From Halomonas piscis (lineage in GTDB: Bacteria; Pseudomonadota; Gammaproteobacteria; Pseudomonadales; Halomonadaceae): a DNA stretch of 64,000 nt. The stretch is taken from the NCBI RefSeq assembly GCF_031886125.1, contig NZ_CP119391.1, positions 186,001-250,000 of the forward strand. Direction: 5' to 3'. Below, in pieces: positions 45,141 to 55,400 of the stretch. The notes under the pieces are model-generated. The model was not told the DNA's origin and searched no databases. It saw only the letters and a list, made by a program, of their open reading frames with translations. The position numbers and the translations under genes are program-made. Within the stretch, counting starts at the first letter, position 1, and every line of letters begins with the position of its first letter.

Positions 45141-45713
45141 TTACTTTGTTCCGTTATTCGGACTCCGCAGCGACGATCTTGCAGTCATGCGCTGGAGCGT
45201 ATCGTCATGTTTGACGAAATGGTGATACAGCGCCGCTCCCAAATGGCCGAGTACCAGGGCCACGAATAGCCAGGAAATCGGCGCGTGCGATTCGCCTAGC
45301 ATGATCGCCCAGGACATTTCCGTCTCGCGCTCGGCGAGAAGCTGGAGGCCGAAAAACCCCAGGGAATGGCCCTCGCCCACCATGATCAGAATGCCCGTCA
45401 CCGGCATCAGTATCATGCAAACATAGAGCAAGAGATGCCCGCCTTTCGCCATCAGCTGCATGGCATGACGACCGCGGAGCTCTGGGCGATGTTCCCGCTG
45501 CCCCAGCATCCAGAGGACCCGCAGTGACACCAGAACGAGCAGTAGCAGCCCGATATCGACGTGCCAAGGAACGATGGTGTTGCCGATCCAGTGTTCACCG
45601 TCATTGATGTAGCCGCCGAGCGCCATGAACTGGGCGATGATGAGAAGCGCCATCGCCCAATGAAACAAAAGACTGACAGCGCCATAACGCCGGCGAGTAT
45701 CGTGATAAGTCAT
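45141..45713 (-). CDS. Cytochrome b561-family membrane protein
   Basis: A 190-residue four-helix di-heme membrane protein. Histidines in LLFHWAMALL, VPWHVDIGLL, GGHLLLYVCM and LGHLGAALYHHFVKHD fit the heme ligands of bacterial b561 proteins. It probably moves electrons between the quinone pool and a periplasmic partner. It is third in the operon PepSY - cytochrome b - b561, 28 nt after the second gene. Confidence 0.88.
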   Translation of the reverse strand: MTYHDTRRRYGAVSLLFHWAMALLIIAQFMALGGYINDGEHWIGNTIVPWHVDIGLLLLVLVSLRVLWMLGQREHRPELRGRHAMQLMAKGGHLLLYVCMILMPVTGILIMVGEGHSLGFFGLQLLAERETEMSWAIMLGESHAPISWLFVALVLGHLGAALYHHFVKHDDTLQRMTARSSLRSPNNGTK

Positions 45714-45741
45714 TGATGCCTCCTATTACAGATGCCGTTGC

Positions 45742-46293
45742 TCAACGCCGTTTGTGACCGGTCACCATGGAACGAACCAGATTTTCTCGATGATGCACGC
45801 TTTCGTAGATCGCCGCCGCCACGTGCAGCGCGATCGCCACAAGGGTGATGTTCACCGCTATCTCGTGCACTTCTTCGATCGTCTCGCTGCCCCATCCCCA
45901 GTCGGTGGTCAGCAGCCAGCCGCTGACGCCGATCACACCGACGGCCGCGAGCAGGAAAAGGATCATGATCGCCGCCGCAGGATTATGACCAATATAGCGC
46001 GGCTCCTGTCCTTTCAGGGCGCGCCGCAGATAGTCGCTCAGGCGCTTGGGGCCCGACACGAAGTCACTGAAGCGTGCATGACGACTGCCGATCACGCCCC
46101 AGACCAGGCGAAAAAACACCAGCCCTAGGGCGACATAGCCGGACCATTCGTGGATGTCGCGGTTGCTGTCCGGAGTGAAGTAGGCGACGGCAAACGCCGC
46201 CACTAGGCTCCAATGAAAGACGCGCACCGCCGGATCCCAGACCTTGACCCGGTTGTCCCGGGTCACGGCGCTCGCTTTCGGGGTGTCAGTCAT
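45742..46293 (-). CDS. Cytochrome b (b561/Ni-Fe hydrogenase b-type)
   Basis: A 183-residue membrane protein with candidate heme histidines in VFHWSLVAAFAVAY, DIHEWSGYVAL, EVHEIAVNITL and ALHVAAAIYESVHHREN. The start overlaps the PepSY gene by 8 nt. It is related in fold to its downstream neighbour but distinct in sequence. Confidence 0.88.
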   Translation of the reverse strand: MTDTPKASAVTRDNRVKVWDPAVRVFHWSLVAAFAVAYFTPDSNRDIHEWSGYVALGLVFFRLVWGVIGSRHARFSDFVSGPKRLSDYLRRALKGQEPRYIGHNPAAAIMILFLLAAVGVIGVSGWLLTTDWGWGSETIEEVHEIAVNITLVAIALHVAAAIYESVHHRENLVRSMVTGHKRR

Positions 46294-46558
46294 TGCGATA
46301 CTCCTTTACGACCTCGCCGTTGACTGGGTTGAAGTAGATCTCGACTTTCACACCTTCTTTGTCCTCGCCGTAAATCTCGTAGCAGTTGCCATCGGTCACC
46401 TTGAACTCGTCGATGGTGTAGCCTTGATCGGCCAGCTCCTGCTGCATGGCGCCCTGGGACGTCCACTCGGACTCCGGCGCCTCGGTGCATTGCGGGCCCG
46501 CGACAGCGGCAGTGGTGAACAGCAGGGCGGCGCTGGCGACGAAATGACGGATTTTCAT
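46286..46558 (-). CDS. Exported PepSY-domain protein
   Basis: A 90-residue protein with a Sec signal (HFVASAALLFTTAAVAG) and a C-terminal PepSY domain (LADQGYTIDEFKVTDGNCYE; VKVEIYFNPVNGEVVKEY). ATG 46558 follows GAGGAGAG. Such proteins often accompany cytochrome b561 genes and PmrAB/QseBC-type regulators, one of which lies 1.2 kb away. Its biochemical role is unknown. Confidence 0.88.
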   Translation of the reverse strand: MKIRHFVASAALLFTTAAVAGPQCTEAPESEWTSQGAMQQELADQGYTIDEFKVTDGNCYEIYGEDKEGVKVEIYFNPVNGEVVKEYRND

Positions 46559-46817
46559 GGTAGCTCTCCTCGTTGATTCAGGGTGCATGCTGGTTGGCAT
46601 ACCCGTCATCGAAACACGCTAATCTGACGCGAACCTTAACGACGAAGACTTACAACCGATCCTATGCTTCTAGTTGATACGGCAGCTGTGAGGACCGCAT
46701 CATCCGTTGTTAGACGATATGTCTCTCAGTGGGCGCCGTACCGCGATGCACAATCGAATGAGAGGGGACAAATTGACATAAACTTCGGAGGCACGGGGCT
46801 TGGTCGCCATAGTCGGG

Positions 46818-47093
46818 TTAGGCTAGTACGTACAGCATAGCGATGGTAACGAGCGCGGCTATGGCTAAGACTTGTAAGTCATCTGCTAGCTGGGATGTAT
46901 TGGGCGACGCGGCAAGCCGAAGGGAGCCGAGGCTGGCAAGCATAGCCAACATCAGTAATTCGCCATAGACAGTGCCCGCCGTGAACATGGCACCGTGTAG
47001 CAGCGCCAATATCGCAATAGGCAACATAAGAAGATTTTCACATTGAAGTCGCTGACCGACCGGCGAGCCAATTGAATAAGCAAGCATGGTCAT
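46818..47093 (-). CDS. Small hydrophobic protein of unknown function
   Basis: A 91-residue protein that I do not recognise. Two or three hydrophobic stretches (LLMLPIAILALLHGAMF; GELLMLAMLASLGSLRL; LAIAALVTIAMLYVLA) suggest an inner-membrane protein. A GAGGAG ribosome site before the ATG at 47093 is its main support. The 259 bp between it and the PepSY gene hold nothing clear. Confidence 0.5.
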   Translation of the reverse strand: MTMLAYSIGSPVGQRLQCENLLMLPIAILALLHGAMFTAGTVYGELLMLAMLASLGSLRLAASPNTSQLADDLQVLAIAALVTIAMLYVLA

Positions 47094-47228
47094 ATATAGG
47101 CTCCTCAGGCTAAAAGACTGTCTCCTTCAGACTAACCGGCGTTACTTAACGTCAGCTTAGGCCCTATCTCTTCCTCGCTACATTCCTGGGAGCATCGTGG
47201 GGTAATGAACGGGGGGGCGGCACTGTGT

Positions 47229-47602
47229 TCTGGTCATGAGACCTCTATGCAGCGTTGGTCATTAAGGCGCTGGATCATGCCTGGAGATCGCGCGGTAGGC
47301 CAGAAGGCCTTATATTCCACTCGGATCAGGATAGCCAGTATGCCAGCCGGTCGTTCCGTCAGCGGCTATGGCGTTACCGAATGCAGCAAAGCATGAGCTG
47401 TGGTGGCAACGGCTGGGATAACGCCCCGATGGAGCGGTTGTTCCGTAGTCTGAAAATGGAATGAGTGCCCGCGCTGAGATACACGAATCTGCACAAGGCA
47501 CGTCAGGATATCGGTGACTACCTGATGGGCTACTACAATCGGCAATAACCCCATGCTTTCAACGATGATATATCGCCTATGGCGGCCGAGGAAAAGATTT
47601 AA
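47229..47602 (+). mobile_element. IS3-family remnant (OrfB C-terminus)
   Basis: It encodes the end of an rve-type transposase: LIFHSDQDSQYAS (an Asp), GNGWDNAPMERLFRSLK (the Glu) and GDYLMGYYNRQ, interrupted by in-frame stops. The element's beginning is missing. Confidence 0.8.
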
Positions 47603-47711
47603 CGTACTGTCCGAAAATAGTGGATCACTACAAGATGATGACAGGTCATGGGGGATATATGACGAGGCTCTTCATGCAGACAGGACAAAAGAGAACAACG
47701 CATAATGCATG

Positions 47712-47728
47712 CTTAAGCAAATCTTAAG
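47712..47728 (+). promoter_or_regulatory. PmrA/QseB-type response-regulator box
   Basis: CTTAAGCAAATCTTAAG is a perfect direct repeat CTTAAG-N5-CTTAAG, the PmrA-box form, 42 bp before the regulator gene. It indicates autoregulation. Confidence 0.7.
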
Positions 47729-47770
47729 CCTGCTAGCCGATAATCGAGTCAGGACTCGTGAGGATAGACA

Positions 47771-48433
47771 ATGCGCATACTGCTGATAGAGGATGATTCC
47801 CTGCTGGGAGACGGTGTCAAATGTGCCCTAGAGCGCCAAGGCTATGTGGTTGACTGGCTTTCTCGAGGACGCGAGGGCCTAACCGCTCTGGAAAACGAAG
47901 ACTTCTCGGCGGTGATATTGGATCTGGGACTGCCGGATATCGATGGCCTGGAGGTGCTGGCGAGCGTACGCCGCACAAGCAATGTGCCCTTGCTGATTCT
48001 GACCGCGCGAGATGCGATAGAGTCACGCATTCGCGGACTGGATGCCGGAGCAGACGATTACGTGCTCAAGCCTTTTGATTTGCAGGAATTGCTGGCCCGT
48101 TTGCGGGTCGTGACTCGGCGCGCCTCCGGTCACAGCTCTTGCGAACTTAAGCTTGGCGATCTGTTAATTGATGAGGCCAGCCACAAAGTGTCCTGGCGTG
48201 ACCAGGAAGTTGACTTGAGGCGGCGCGAATACGCCTTGCTGCTCGAGCTGGTACGCCATGCCGATAAAGTCCTCTCGCGCACTCGCTTGGAAAGCCTGCT
48301 CTACGGTTGGGGTGAGGGAGTGGAATCCAACGCTCTGGAGGTTCATGTGCACCACTTGCGCAAGAAACTTGACAAGCGACTGATTACCACCGTGCGTGGT
48401 ATCGGCTATCGCCTGGACAGCCGGGCGACATGA
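47771..48433 (+). CDS. OmpR-class response regulator (PmrA/QseB-like)
   Basis: A 220-residue regulator with receiver landmarks IEDDSLLGDGV, phospho-acceptor VILDLGLPDIDGLEV and lysine in DDYVLKPFDLQELLARL, then a winged-helix domain with VDLRRREYALLLELVRHADK and VEVHVHHLRKKL-type sequence (here LEVHVHHLRKKL). It overlaps the kinase gene as ATGA. The box upstream and the neighbouring PepSY/cytochrome genes suggest a cell-envelope or metal stress role. Confidence 0.92.
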   Translation: MRILLIEDDSLLGDGVKCALERQGYVVDWLSRGREGLTALENEDFSAVILDLGLPDIDGLEVLASVRRTSNVPLLILTARDAIESRIRGLDAGADDYVLKPFDLQELLARLRVVTRRASGHSSCELKLGDLLIDEASHKVSWRDQEVDLRRREYALLLELVRHADKVLSRTRLESLLYGWGEGVESNALEVHVHHLRKKLDKRLITTVRGIGYRLDSRAT

Positions 48434-49848
48434 TTTCAATACGCCGATATCTGGTCCGCACGTTGGCCATTACCCTGATAGCGGTTAGCGCGCTGTCCGT
48501 TGTCGCGGCGTACTTGATTTCCCAGCACGAGCTTGAAGAAATTCTTGACGCTCAGCTTAGCCTCGAGGCGCGTATCATGGCGTCTTTTCTACCAGACTCA
48601 CCCAATACCGAGGTATACCGTGCACTGTCTCGGCAGCTGAGCCAGCCAGACCATCCGGCGCAGCTGTATGACGACCTGCTAACTGATACGACAGCGCAGA
48701 CGTCGGCAGCCGCCCTTTTCCATCATGAAGAAAAAAAGGTGGGCCTGGGCTTTTGGAACGCGCAGGGCCGCCCGCTCATGATGGGGCCTCGCTGGCACGA
48801 AACGTCCGCCTTCCCCGCGCCGCGAGAAGAAGGTTTTCGCTGGGTCGACTACGAGGGTCGGCGCTGGCGAGTCTTCAGCCTGTTTGATAGCAACAGCGAG
48901 ACTTGGCTGCGTATCGGTCTCCAGCAGCGCTTCCATCAGTCCATCGTCAACCGCATCACGATCAACCATCTCTGGCCGATGCTGTTGATGATGCCACTGG
49001 CACTGTGGCTGATGATGCGCGCGATTCGTCGCGGACTCACGCCCATTGAACAATTGTCACGACAGGTACGTGGCCGGGATCAAACGGACCTGAGCCCCAT
49101 CAGTCTATCGGTACCGCGGGAGCTTGACGGGCTGCATCGCGCCCTCAACGATTTTATCACCAGGCTCGGTGAAGCTCTGCAAAAGGAGCGCCGCTTTACC
49201 GCCGACGCCGCTCACGAACTGCGCACGCCCTTGGCCGGACTGAAGATCCAGTTGGATAACGCCGTCGAGGGTGAAGCGGCATCGCTGGATAAGGCCAGGA
49301 TCGGTATCGAGCGATTACAGCGCGTGGTCGAGCAGCTATTGATATTGGCACGCCTGGACCAGCGTCAGCAGCATAATGTCGAGAAGATTGATGTAGGGCT
49401 GCTGGTGGAAGACCTGGCGGCGGAACTTTGGCCGTTGGCCGAGTCGCGCGGACAGACGTTGGAAATAGCCGGGACTACTCGCGCCAGGGAAGAGCCATGC
49501 TACGTGACGGCCAATGCCACCGAGCTTGGCATCCTCATACGCAACCTGTTGGACAACGCGATGCGCTATACGCCGGATGAAGGCCGCGTCACGGTCTCCC
49601 TCGACAAGGTGCCCCAGGGACTCCAGCTGATCATACGCGATACCGGCCCGGGAATACCCGAGGCTTTACTGGGATCCGTGACCCAGCGTTTTCGACGTGC
49701 CTCGTCGCAGAGTATCAGCGGTAGCGGCCTGGGACTATCGATCGCCGTCGCGTTGGCGAAACGACAGCATGCCGAGTTGAAGTTGCGAAACCATGAGCGA
49801 GGGGGGTTGGAGGTGCGACTTGAGTGGCACGATCCTTCCTCGTCCTGA
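48430..49848 (+). CDS. Sensor histidine kinase (PmrB/QseC-like)
   Basis: A 472-residue kinase with membrane segments near residues 11-30 and about 175-195, a periplasmic sensor region between them, a HAMP-like linker, phospho-acceptor FTADAAHELRTPLAGLKIQL, and ATP-binding boxes IRNLLDNAMRYTP, IRDTGPGIP and GSGLGLSIAVALAKR. Partner of the regulator just upstream. Confidence 0.93.
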   Translation: MISIRRYLVRTLAITLIAVSALSVVAAYLISQHELEEILDAQLSLEARIMASFLPDSPNTEVYRALSRQLSQPDHPAQLYDDLLTDTTAQTSAAALFHHEEKKVGLGFWNAQGRPLMMGPRWHETSAFPAPREEGFRWVDYEGRRWRVFSLFDSNSETWLRIGLQQRFHQSIVNRITINHLWPMLLMMPLALWLMMRAIRRGLTPIEQLSRQVRGRDQTDLSPISLSVPRELDGLHRALNDFITRLGEALQKERRFTADAAHELRTPLAGLKIQLDNAVEGEAASLDKARIGIERLQRVVEQLLILARLDQRQQHNVEKIDVGLLVEDLAAELWPLAESRGQTLEIAGTTRAREEPCYVTANATELGILIRNLLDNAMRYTPDEGRVTVSLDKVPQGLQLIIRDTGPGIPEALLGSVTQRFRRASSQSISGSGLGLSIAVALAKRQHAELKLRNHERGGLEVRLEWHDPSSS

Positions 49849-49920
49849 TGGCTTTCTCGGCATAGTCTTCAATGCCTACCTTGACGACCTAACCCCCAGG
49901 CTGGGACATGCCAACCGCGT

Positions 49921-50096
49921 TTGACGATGCTGGTGGCCATCGCCAAGGCGCGCTGGCAAATCGAGCGCCACTATCAGGAGCTCAAGCAGGAGTTCGGCTT
50001 GGGTCACTATGAGGGGCGCAACTGGCGAGGCTTTCACCATCACGCCAGCCTCTGCATCGCGGCATACGGGTTTCTGGTCGCTGAACGCGATCTTTT
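49921..50096 (+). mobile_element. IS701-family transposase C-terminal remnant
   Basis: The frame encodes ARWQIERHYQELKQEFGLGH, YEGRNWRGFHHHASLCIAAYG, the conserved end of IS701-type transposases; no upstream part remains. Confidence 0.75.
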
Positions 50097-50311
50097 CCCG
50101 CGTCGATGAGGGTGCCTATGTGCAGGACAAGATTGCCGTGGATGGCGCGGAACTGCGCCAGCTGATCGAGAAGGGCGCGCAGATCCTAGTCTGCGGTGGC
50201 CGAGACATGGCGGCAAGCGTCATGGCGGCGCTGAACGAGGTCATCGCGCCGCTAGGCATGGACGTGGCGACGCTCAAGGCCCGGGGACGCTATCGTGAAG
50301 ACATTTATTGA
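50078..50311 (+). pseudogene. Flavoprotein reductase (CysJ-like) C-terminal fragment
   Basis: The frame reads IFSRVDEGAYVQDKI, GAQILVCGGRDMAASVMAAL and ARGRYREDIY, the NADP-binding end of sulfite/P450-reductase-type flavoproteins. Only about 75 residues remain, fused to the IS701 remnant, so the gene was cut by the transposon. The 120 bp after it show no gene. Confidence 0.7.
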
Positions 50312-50435
50312 CCTCTGGATGGATGCAGGATCCCAGGATATAGGGTCCCAAGAAAATAGTATCCCGAGAAATAGGAGCAGGATCATACAGGTAGTGCCCG
50401 ACACATCCTGCTGGTAAAAAGAGCTTTTCGAAATT

Positions 50436-50459
50436 AAGATAGTAACTAATCACTATCTT
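50436..50459 (+). promoter_or_regulatory. Probable TetR-family operator
   Basis: A perfect 8-bp inverted repeat, AAGATAGT and ACTATCTT, with an 8-nt spacer, 13 bp before the TetR gene. The regulator would repress its own operon with the efflux genes. Confidence 0.65.
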
Positions 50460-50472
50460 TTGGAAGATGCTC

Positions 50473-51084
50473 ATGGCAAGAACCCATCACCTACCCGCGG
50501 AAGAACGCAAGGAGCGGACTGTGCGTGCCATGGTGGAGCTGTGCGCTGAACAGGACCCCGCCCGCATCACTACCGCCACCATCGCCGAGCGCATGAAGGT
50601 GACTCAGGGGGCGCTGTTTCGTCATTTCAGCGGCAAGGACGAGATGTGGCAGGCGGTCGTGGCTTGGATCACCGAGCGGCTCATGCGGCGTCTGGAAGCA
50701 GCCGTCGACCGCTGCGCGACGCCGTTGACGGCCCTGGAGGCCATGTTCATGGCGCACACCGATTTCATTGCCGAGCATCCCGGGGTGCCGCGTCTGATAT
50801 TCGGGCAGCTGCAGCACGCGGAGCCGACAGATGCCACACGACTGTTACGCTCCATGCTTGCCAAATACCGCGAACGACTCGCGGCCATTCTGACAGAGGG
50901 CAGGGCAAGCGGTGAGTTGCGTGCTGACTTGAATATCGAGACGGCGGCCACCCAGTTCATCGGCACCGTGCAGGGGCTGGTGGTGCAATCCCTGATTGAC
51001 GACGATGTCGCGCGCATTGCTGAACAGGCGCCCGAGGCCTTTCTGCTCTATCGACGCGCCGTCCAGGCCAAGGAGGAGACATGA
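50473..51084 (+). CDS. TetR-family repressor of RND efflux operon
   Basis: A 203-residue regulator. The DNA-binding domain has ITTATIAERMKVTQGALFRH followed by FSGKDEMW; the ligand domain is typical of AcrR-like TetR proteins. ATG 50473 follows GGAAG with good spacing. The stop overlaps the efflux adaptor start as ATGA, so repressor and pump are one operon. Confidence 0.9.
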   Translation: MARTHHLPAEERKERTVRAMVELCAEQDPARITTATIAERMKVTQGALFRHFSGKDEMWQAVVAWITERLMRRLEAAVDRCATPLTALEAMFMAHTDFIAEHPGVPRLIFGQLQHAEPTDATRLLRSMLAKYRERLAAILTEGRASGELRADLNIETAATQFIGTVQGLVVQSLIDDDVARIAEQAPEAFLLYRRAVQAKEET

Positions 51085-52448
51085 GCTCGCGACTCAAGCG
51101 TTGGGGGCGTGGCCTGCTGATCGCGTTGGGGCTGGCGATTGGTATCCTGCTGATCGTGGTCTTCGTCATCAATCGCCAGACACCCTCGCGCGGCGAGGAC
51201 GCCTTGAGGATACCCACGGTGCGCGTTGTTGCGGTCGAGTCGCTACCCTTCGTCGTCGAGGCGCGGGGCTACGGCACCGCGCGGCCCGCCCGCACCTGGG
51301 ACGCCACTGCCAACGTGCCGGGACGCGTCGTCGAACGCCATGAGGATCTGGAGAGCGGCACGCTACTGGCAGAGGGCACCCTGCTGCTGGAGATCGATCC
51401 CAGCCGCTATCGGCTGGCCGAAGCCGAGGCCCAGGCGCAGCTGGCCAGCCTTGCCGCGGAGCAGGCGCAGCTGAAGCGGGAAGCGGAGAATACCCGGCAC
51501 CTGGTCGCCCTGGAGCGTGAACGCCTGGAGCTGGCGGAGCAGGAGCTGGCGCGCATCCAGCGCCTGGCCAGCAGCGGCTCGGTATCCCGCTCGCGGCTGG
51601 GCGAAGAGCGGCGCGCGACCCTGGCCCAGCGTCAGACCGTGCAGTCGCTGGAAAACGAGCTGCAGCTCATCCCCTCGCGCCGCCAGCGCCTGGAAGCGGA
51701 AGTCGAGCGTACGACCACGCGCCTGGATCAGGCGCGCCGTGATCTCGAGGACACGCGCTTCGAAGCGCCCTATGATCTGCGCCTGGGCGAGGTCGAGGCC
51801 GAGCTGCATCAGTACATCAACGCCGGTCAGCGCTTGTTCCGTGCCGAGGGCATCGAGGCCGCCGAGGTGGTGGCCCAGATGCCGATGGACATGCTGCGCC
51901 GCCTGCTCGGCACCCAGACCGTTCGCGATGCCGAAGACGGGGTCCTGGACATTGCCCAGCGGCTGGATTTCTCCGCCATCGATGCCGAGGTGACCCTGGT
52001 CGCCGGGAAGAGCGCGCGCTGGCCGGCCCGGGTCGTGCGCATCGCCAACGGCCTGGATCCGGCCACCCGCACCGCCCGGGTCGTGGTGCGGGTCGAGGAG
52101 CCCTACCGGCAGGTGGCGCCGCTGACGCAGCCTGCGCTGGTGCGCGACATGTACGTGCAGGTACGGCTGGCGTCCAGAGCGCCGAACCCGCGGATGGTGG
52201 TGCCGGCGACGGCGGTGCATCAGGGTGAAGTCTACGTGGTCGATAGCGATCAGCACCTCGTGCGCCGGCCGGTGCGTGTCGCCTTCGAACAGCACGATCT
52301 GGCGGTAGTGACGGAAGGGCTCGAGGAAGGTGACAGCGTGATCGTGGACGACTTGGTGCCGGCCATCAACGGCATGGCGATCGATCCGCGGCGCGACGAG
52401 GAATTGGCACGGCGTCTTCGTCGCCAGGCGTTGGGAGAGAAGTCATGA
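51081..52448 (+). CDS. RND efflux periplasmic adaptor (HlyD/MFP family)
   Basis: A 455-residue adaptor with an N-terminal membrane anchor (GLLIALGLAIGILLIVVFVI), a lipoyl-type half motif (ANVPGRVVERHEDLESGTLL), a long coiled-coil hairpin (about residues 110-230, rich in Ala/Glu/Arg) and a C-terminal barrel with MVVPATAVHQGEVYVVD. It links the inner-membrane pump to an outer-membrane channel that is not encoded here. Confidence 0.92.
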   Translation: MSSRLKRWGRGLLIALGLAIGILLIVVFVINRQTPSRGEDALRIPTVRVVAVESLPFVVEARGYGTARPARTWDATANVPGRVVERHEDLESGTLLAEGTLLLEIDPSRYRLAEAEAQAQLASLAAEQAQLKREAENTRHLVALERERLELAEQELARIQRLASSGSVSRSRLGEERRATLAQRQTVQSLENELQLIPSRRQRLEAEVERTTTRLDQARRDLEDTRFEAPYDLRLGEVEAELHQYINAGQRLFRAEGIEAAEVVAQMPMDMLRRLLGTQTVRDAEDGVLDIAQRLDFSAIDAEVTLVAGKSARWPARVVRIANGLDPATRTARVVVRVEEPYRQVAPLTQPALVRDMYVQVRLASRAPNPRMVVPATAVHQGEVYVVDSDQHLVRRPVRVAFEQHDLAVVTEGLEEGDSVIVDDLVPAINGMAIDPRRDEELARRLRRQALGEKS

Positions 52449-55400
52449 TTCGCTGGTTCGCCGGTCATCCCACCGCCGCCAATCTGTTATTGATTCTGCT
52501 GCTGGCGGTGGGGCTGTTCGCCGTTCCCAACCTCAAGCGCGAGACCTTTCCCGACTACCGGCCCGGCGAGGTGGGCATCGAGATGAAGTATCGCGGCGCT
52601 ACCGCCGCGGACGTCGAGGATCAGATCTGTCGTCGCCTTCACGATACGCTGACCGGCGTGGACTTCCTTGACGAGTTCGTCTGCGTGGCCCAGGACAATC
52701 TGGCCAGCGCTACAGCCACCATGGAGGACGATGGTGATATCGGCCGCTTCCTGGACGATATCTCTACCGAGGTTGAAGCCATTACCGACTTCCCCGAACG
52801 TGCCGACCCGCCGGTCGTGCGCGAGCTGCACCGCAGCGATCTGGTGGCGGCAGTGGCGGTAGGCGGCGACATGCCGCTGTCCGACCTGGAGGATTACGCC
52901 AAGACGCTGGAGAATCGGCTGCTGCGCCTGCCCGGCGTGGCCAGGGTCGATATCCAGGGGCTTTCTCAGCGCCAGTGGCAGATCGAGATTCCCCAGCAGG
53001 TGCTGGGGCAGTACGGCCTCTCGGCAAGCGAGCTGGCGGCAACCCTGGCGCGCCAGAATATCGATATGCCGCTGGGCATTCTGGAAACCTCGAGCCAGGA
53101 TATCCAACTGCGCTTCACCGACCAGCGCCACTCCCTGCGCGAGCTGCAGGATGTGGTGGTCGTCTCCGGCGCCGACGGGGGCGAGCTGACCCTGGGCCAG
53201 ATCGCCACCCTGCGGGAGACACCCGAGCGCGAGGAGGAGAAGGTTTGGTTCGACGGCCAGCGCGCCCTGGTGCTGGAGGTGCACAAGACCCTGCGCGACG
53301 ACGCCCTGGACGTGATGAATGGTCTGCAGGCGGTAGCCGAAAGTGAGCGCCAGCGCCTGGACGGCGATGTCTCGCTGACCCTGACCCAGGACATGACCAG
53401 CATCGTGCGCGACCGCCTGCAGATGCTGGTCGAAAACGGCATCATGGGGTTTGCGCTGGTGGTGCTGGTGATGAGCCTGTTCTTTCGGCCGCGATTGGCG
53501 CTATGGGCGGTACTGGGCCTGCCAGTGGCCTTCCTGGGCGCCTTTGCGGTCATGGGACTGGCCGGATTGACGCTCAACATGATCACCCTGGTGGGGCTGC
53601 TGATGGCGATCGGTATCGTCATGGACGATGCCATCGTGATCACCGATAACATCGCCACCCAGGCTCGGAAGGCCGCGACGCCGCTGGAAGCGGTAGTCGC
53701 GGGCACCCGGGGCGTACTCCCCGGAGTGGTGTCGTCGTTTCTGACCACGGCGGCGGTCTTCGTGCCGCTCGCCTTTCTGGTCGGCGAGATGGGCGAGGTG
53801 CTCAAGGTGCTGCCGGTCGTCCTGATCGCTGCCCTGGCGGCGAGTCTGATCGAAGCCTTCTTCATTCTGCCGCATCATCTGAAGGGCAGTCTTCATCGCC
53901 TGCAGGCCGAGCCGTCACGGCTGCGCGCCGGCTTCGAGCGCCGTTTCGAGCGCTTTCGCGAGGGCGTCGGACGCCTGGTCGAGGCGGCGATTCGCTGGCG
54001 CTACGCCCTGCTGGGCAGCGTGCTGATCCTGCTGCTGGGCTCCGGCGGCTATCTTGCCGGCGGCCATATCGGCAGCGAGGCGATGCCCGAGATCGATGGC
54101 GACGTGCTCGAAGCGCGCATCCTGATGCCCCAGGGCACGCCATTATCACGCACCGAGGCGGTGGCTTCCCGGGTCGAGAACGCCTTGCGCGAGGTCGAGG
54201 CGCGTCTCGCCCCCGAGCAGCCGGACGGAGAGTCCCTGATACGCGCCGTCCAGGTGCGCTTCAACCACAATCCCGGCGCTCGCGAGGCCGGTGCCCATGT
54301 GGCCACGCTGATCGTCGATCTGCTTGGCGCCGAGCGGCGCCGCCTGAGCCTGAATGAGTTGACCGCGGCCTGGCAGAAGGAGATCGGCGATATTCCCGGC
54401 CTGCTCACCCTGATCATTCAGGAGCCGGGATTCGGGCCGGCGGGCATTCCCATCGAGGTGCGTCTGCAGGGGGAGAGTCTGGCTGGGCTGAAGATCGCTT
54501 CGCGGGAGCTCGGCGAGCATCTCGCCGGCTATGCGGGCGTCACCAACGTCATCGATGACCTGCGGCCCGGCAAGCCCGAGCGCCGCCTGTCGCTGGCCGA
54601 AGGCGCCCACGGGCTGGGGCTGACCGCCGAAGAGATCGCCGCGCAGCTGCGCGCCGCCGTGCTCGGGCAAATCAGCGACACCCTGCGCATCGGCCAGCGG
54701 GACGTGGACATCCTGGTGCGCCATGCCGAGCAGGATCGACAGAGCCTGGATGACCTTCAGGATCTGACCGTGCAGCTCCCGGGGGGAGGCCGGGTGCCCC
54801 TTGAAGTCGTCGCCAACATCGACAAGGCCCGGGACTGGGCGCGGATCACTCGGGTCGATGGCCAGCGTACCGCTACCGTGACCGCCGACGTGGATGCGAC
54901 CTTGGCCAATGCCCAGGCGGTCGTCGACGATATTCGCCGGCACTGGCTGCCCGATTTCCAGACGCGCCATCCCCAGGTGGCGGTCGCTTTCGAGGGTCAG
55001 GTCGCCCGCTCCGCGGAGACCGGCGGCTCGATCCGGCGCGCGCTGCTGATCGGGCTGCTCGGCATCTTCGTCATCCTTTCCTTCCAGTTCAGAAGCTATG
55101 TCGAACCGCTGATCGTCATGCTGTCGATCCCGCTGGCCTTCGTCGGCGCGCTCTGGGGCCATGTGGCGATGGGCTTTTATCTGTCGATGCCCTCGATGAT
55201 CGGCGCAGCGTCCCTGGCCGGCATCGTGGTCAACAACGCCATCCTGCTGATTCACTTCATCAAGAGCTACCGCGCCGCGGGGCAATCCGCCATCGCCGCG
55301 GCGGGCCAGGCCAGCCGCGACCGCCTGCGCGCCATCCTGATTTCGACGAGCACCACCATCGCCGGGCTCCTGCCGCTGCTGGCCGAGACCAGCGCCCAGG

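Noticed and set aside
46818..47093. IGSPVG in the small hydrophobic protein resembles the end of the ISL3 transposase (IGSPVGRML)
   Set aside because: Only six or seven residues match and the DNA does not; treated as coincidence.
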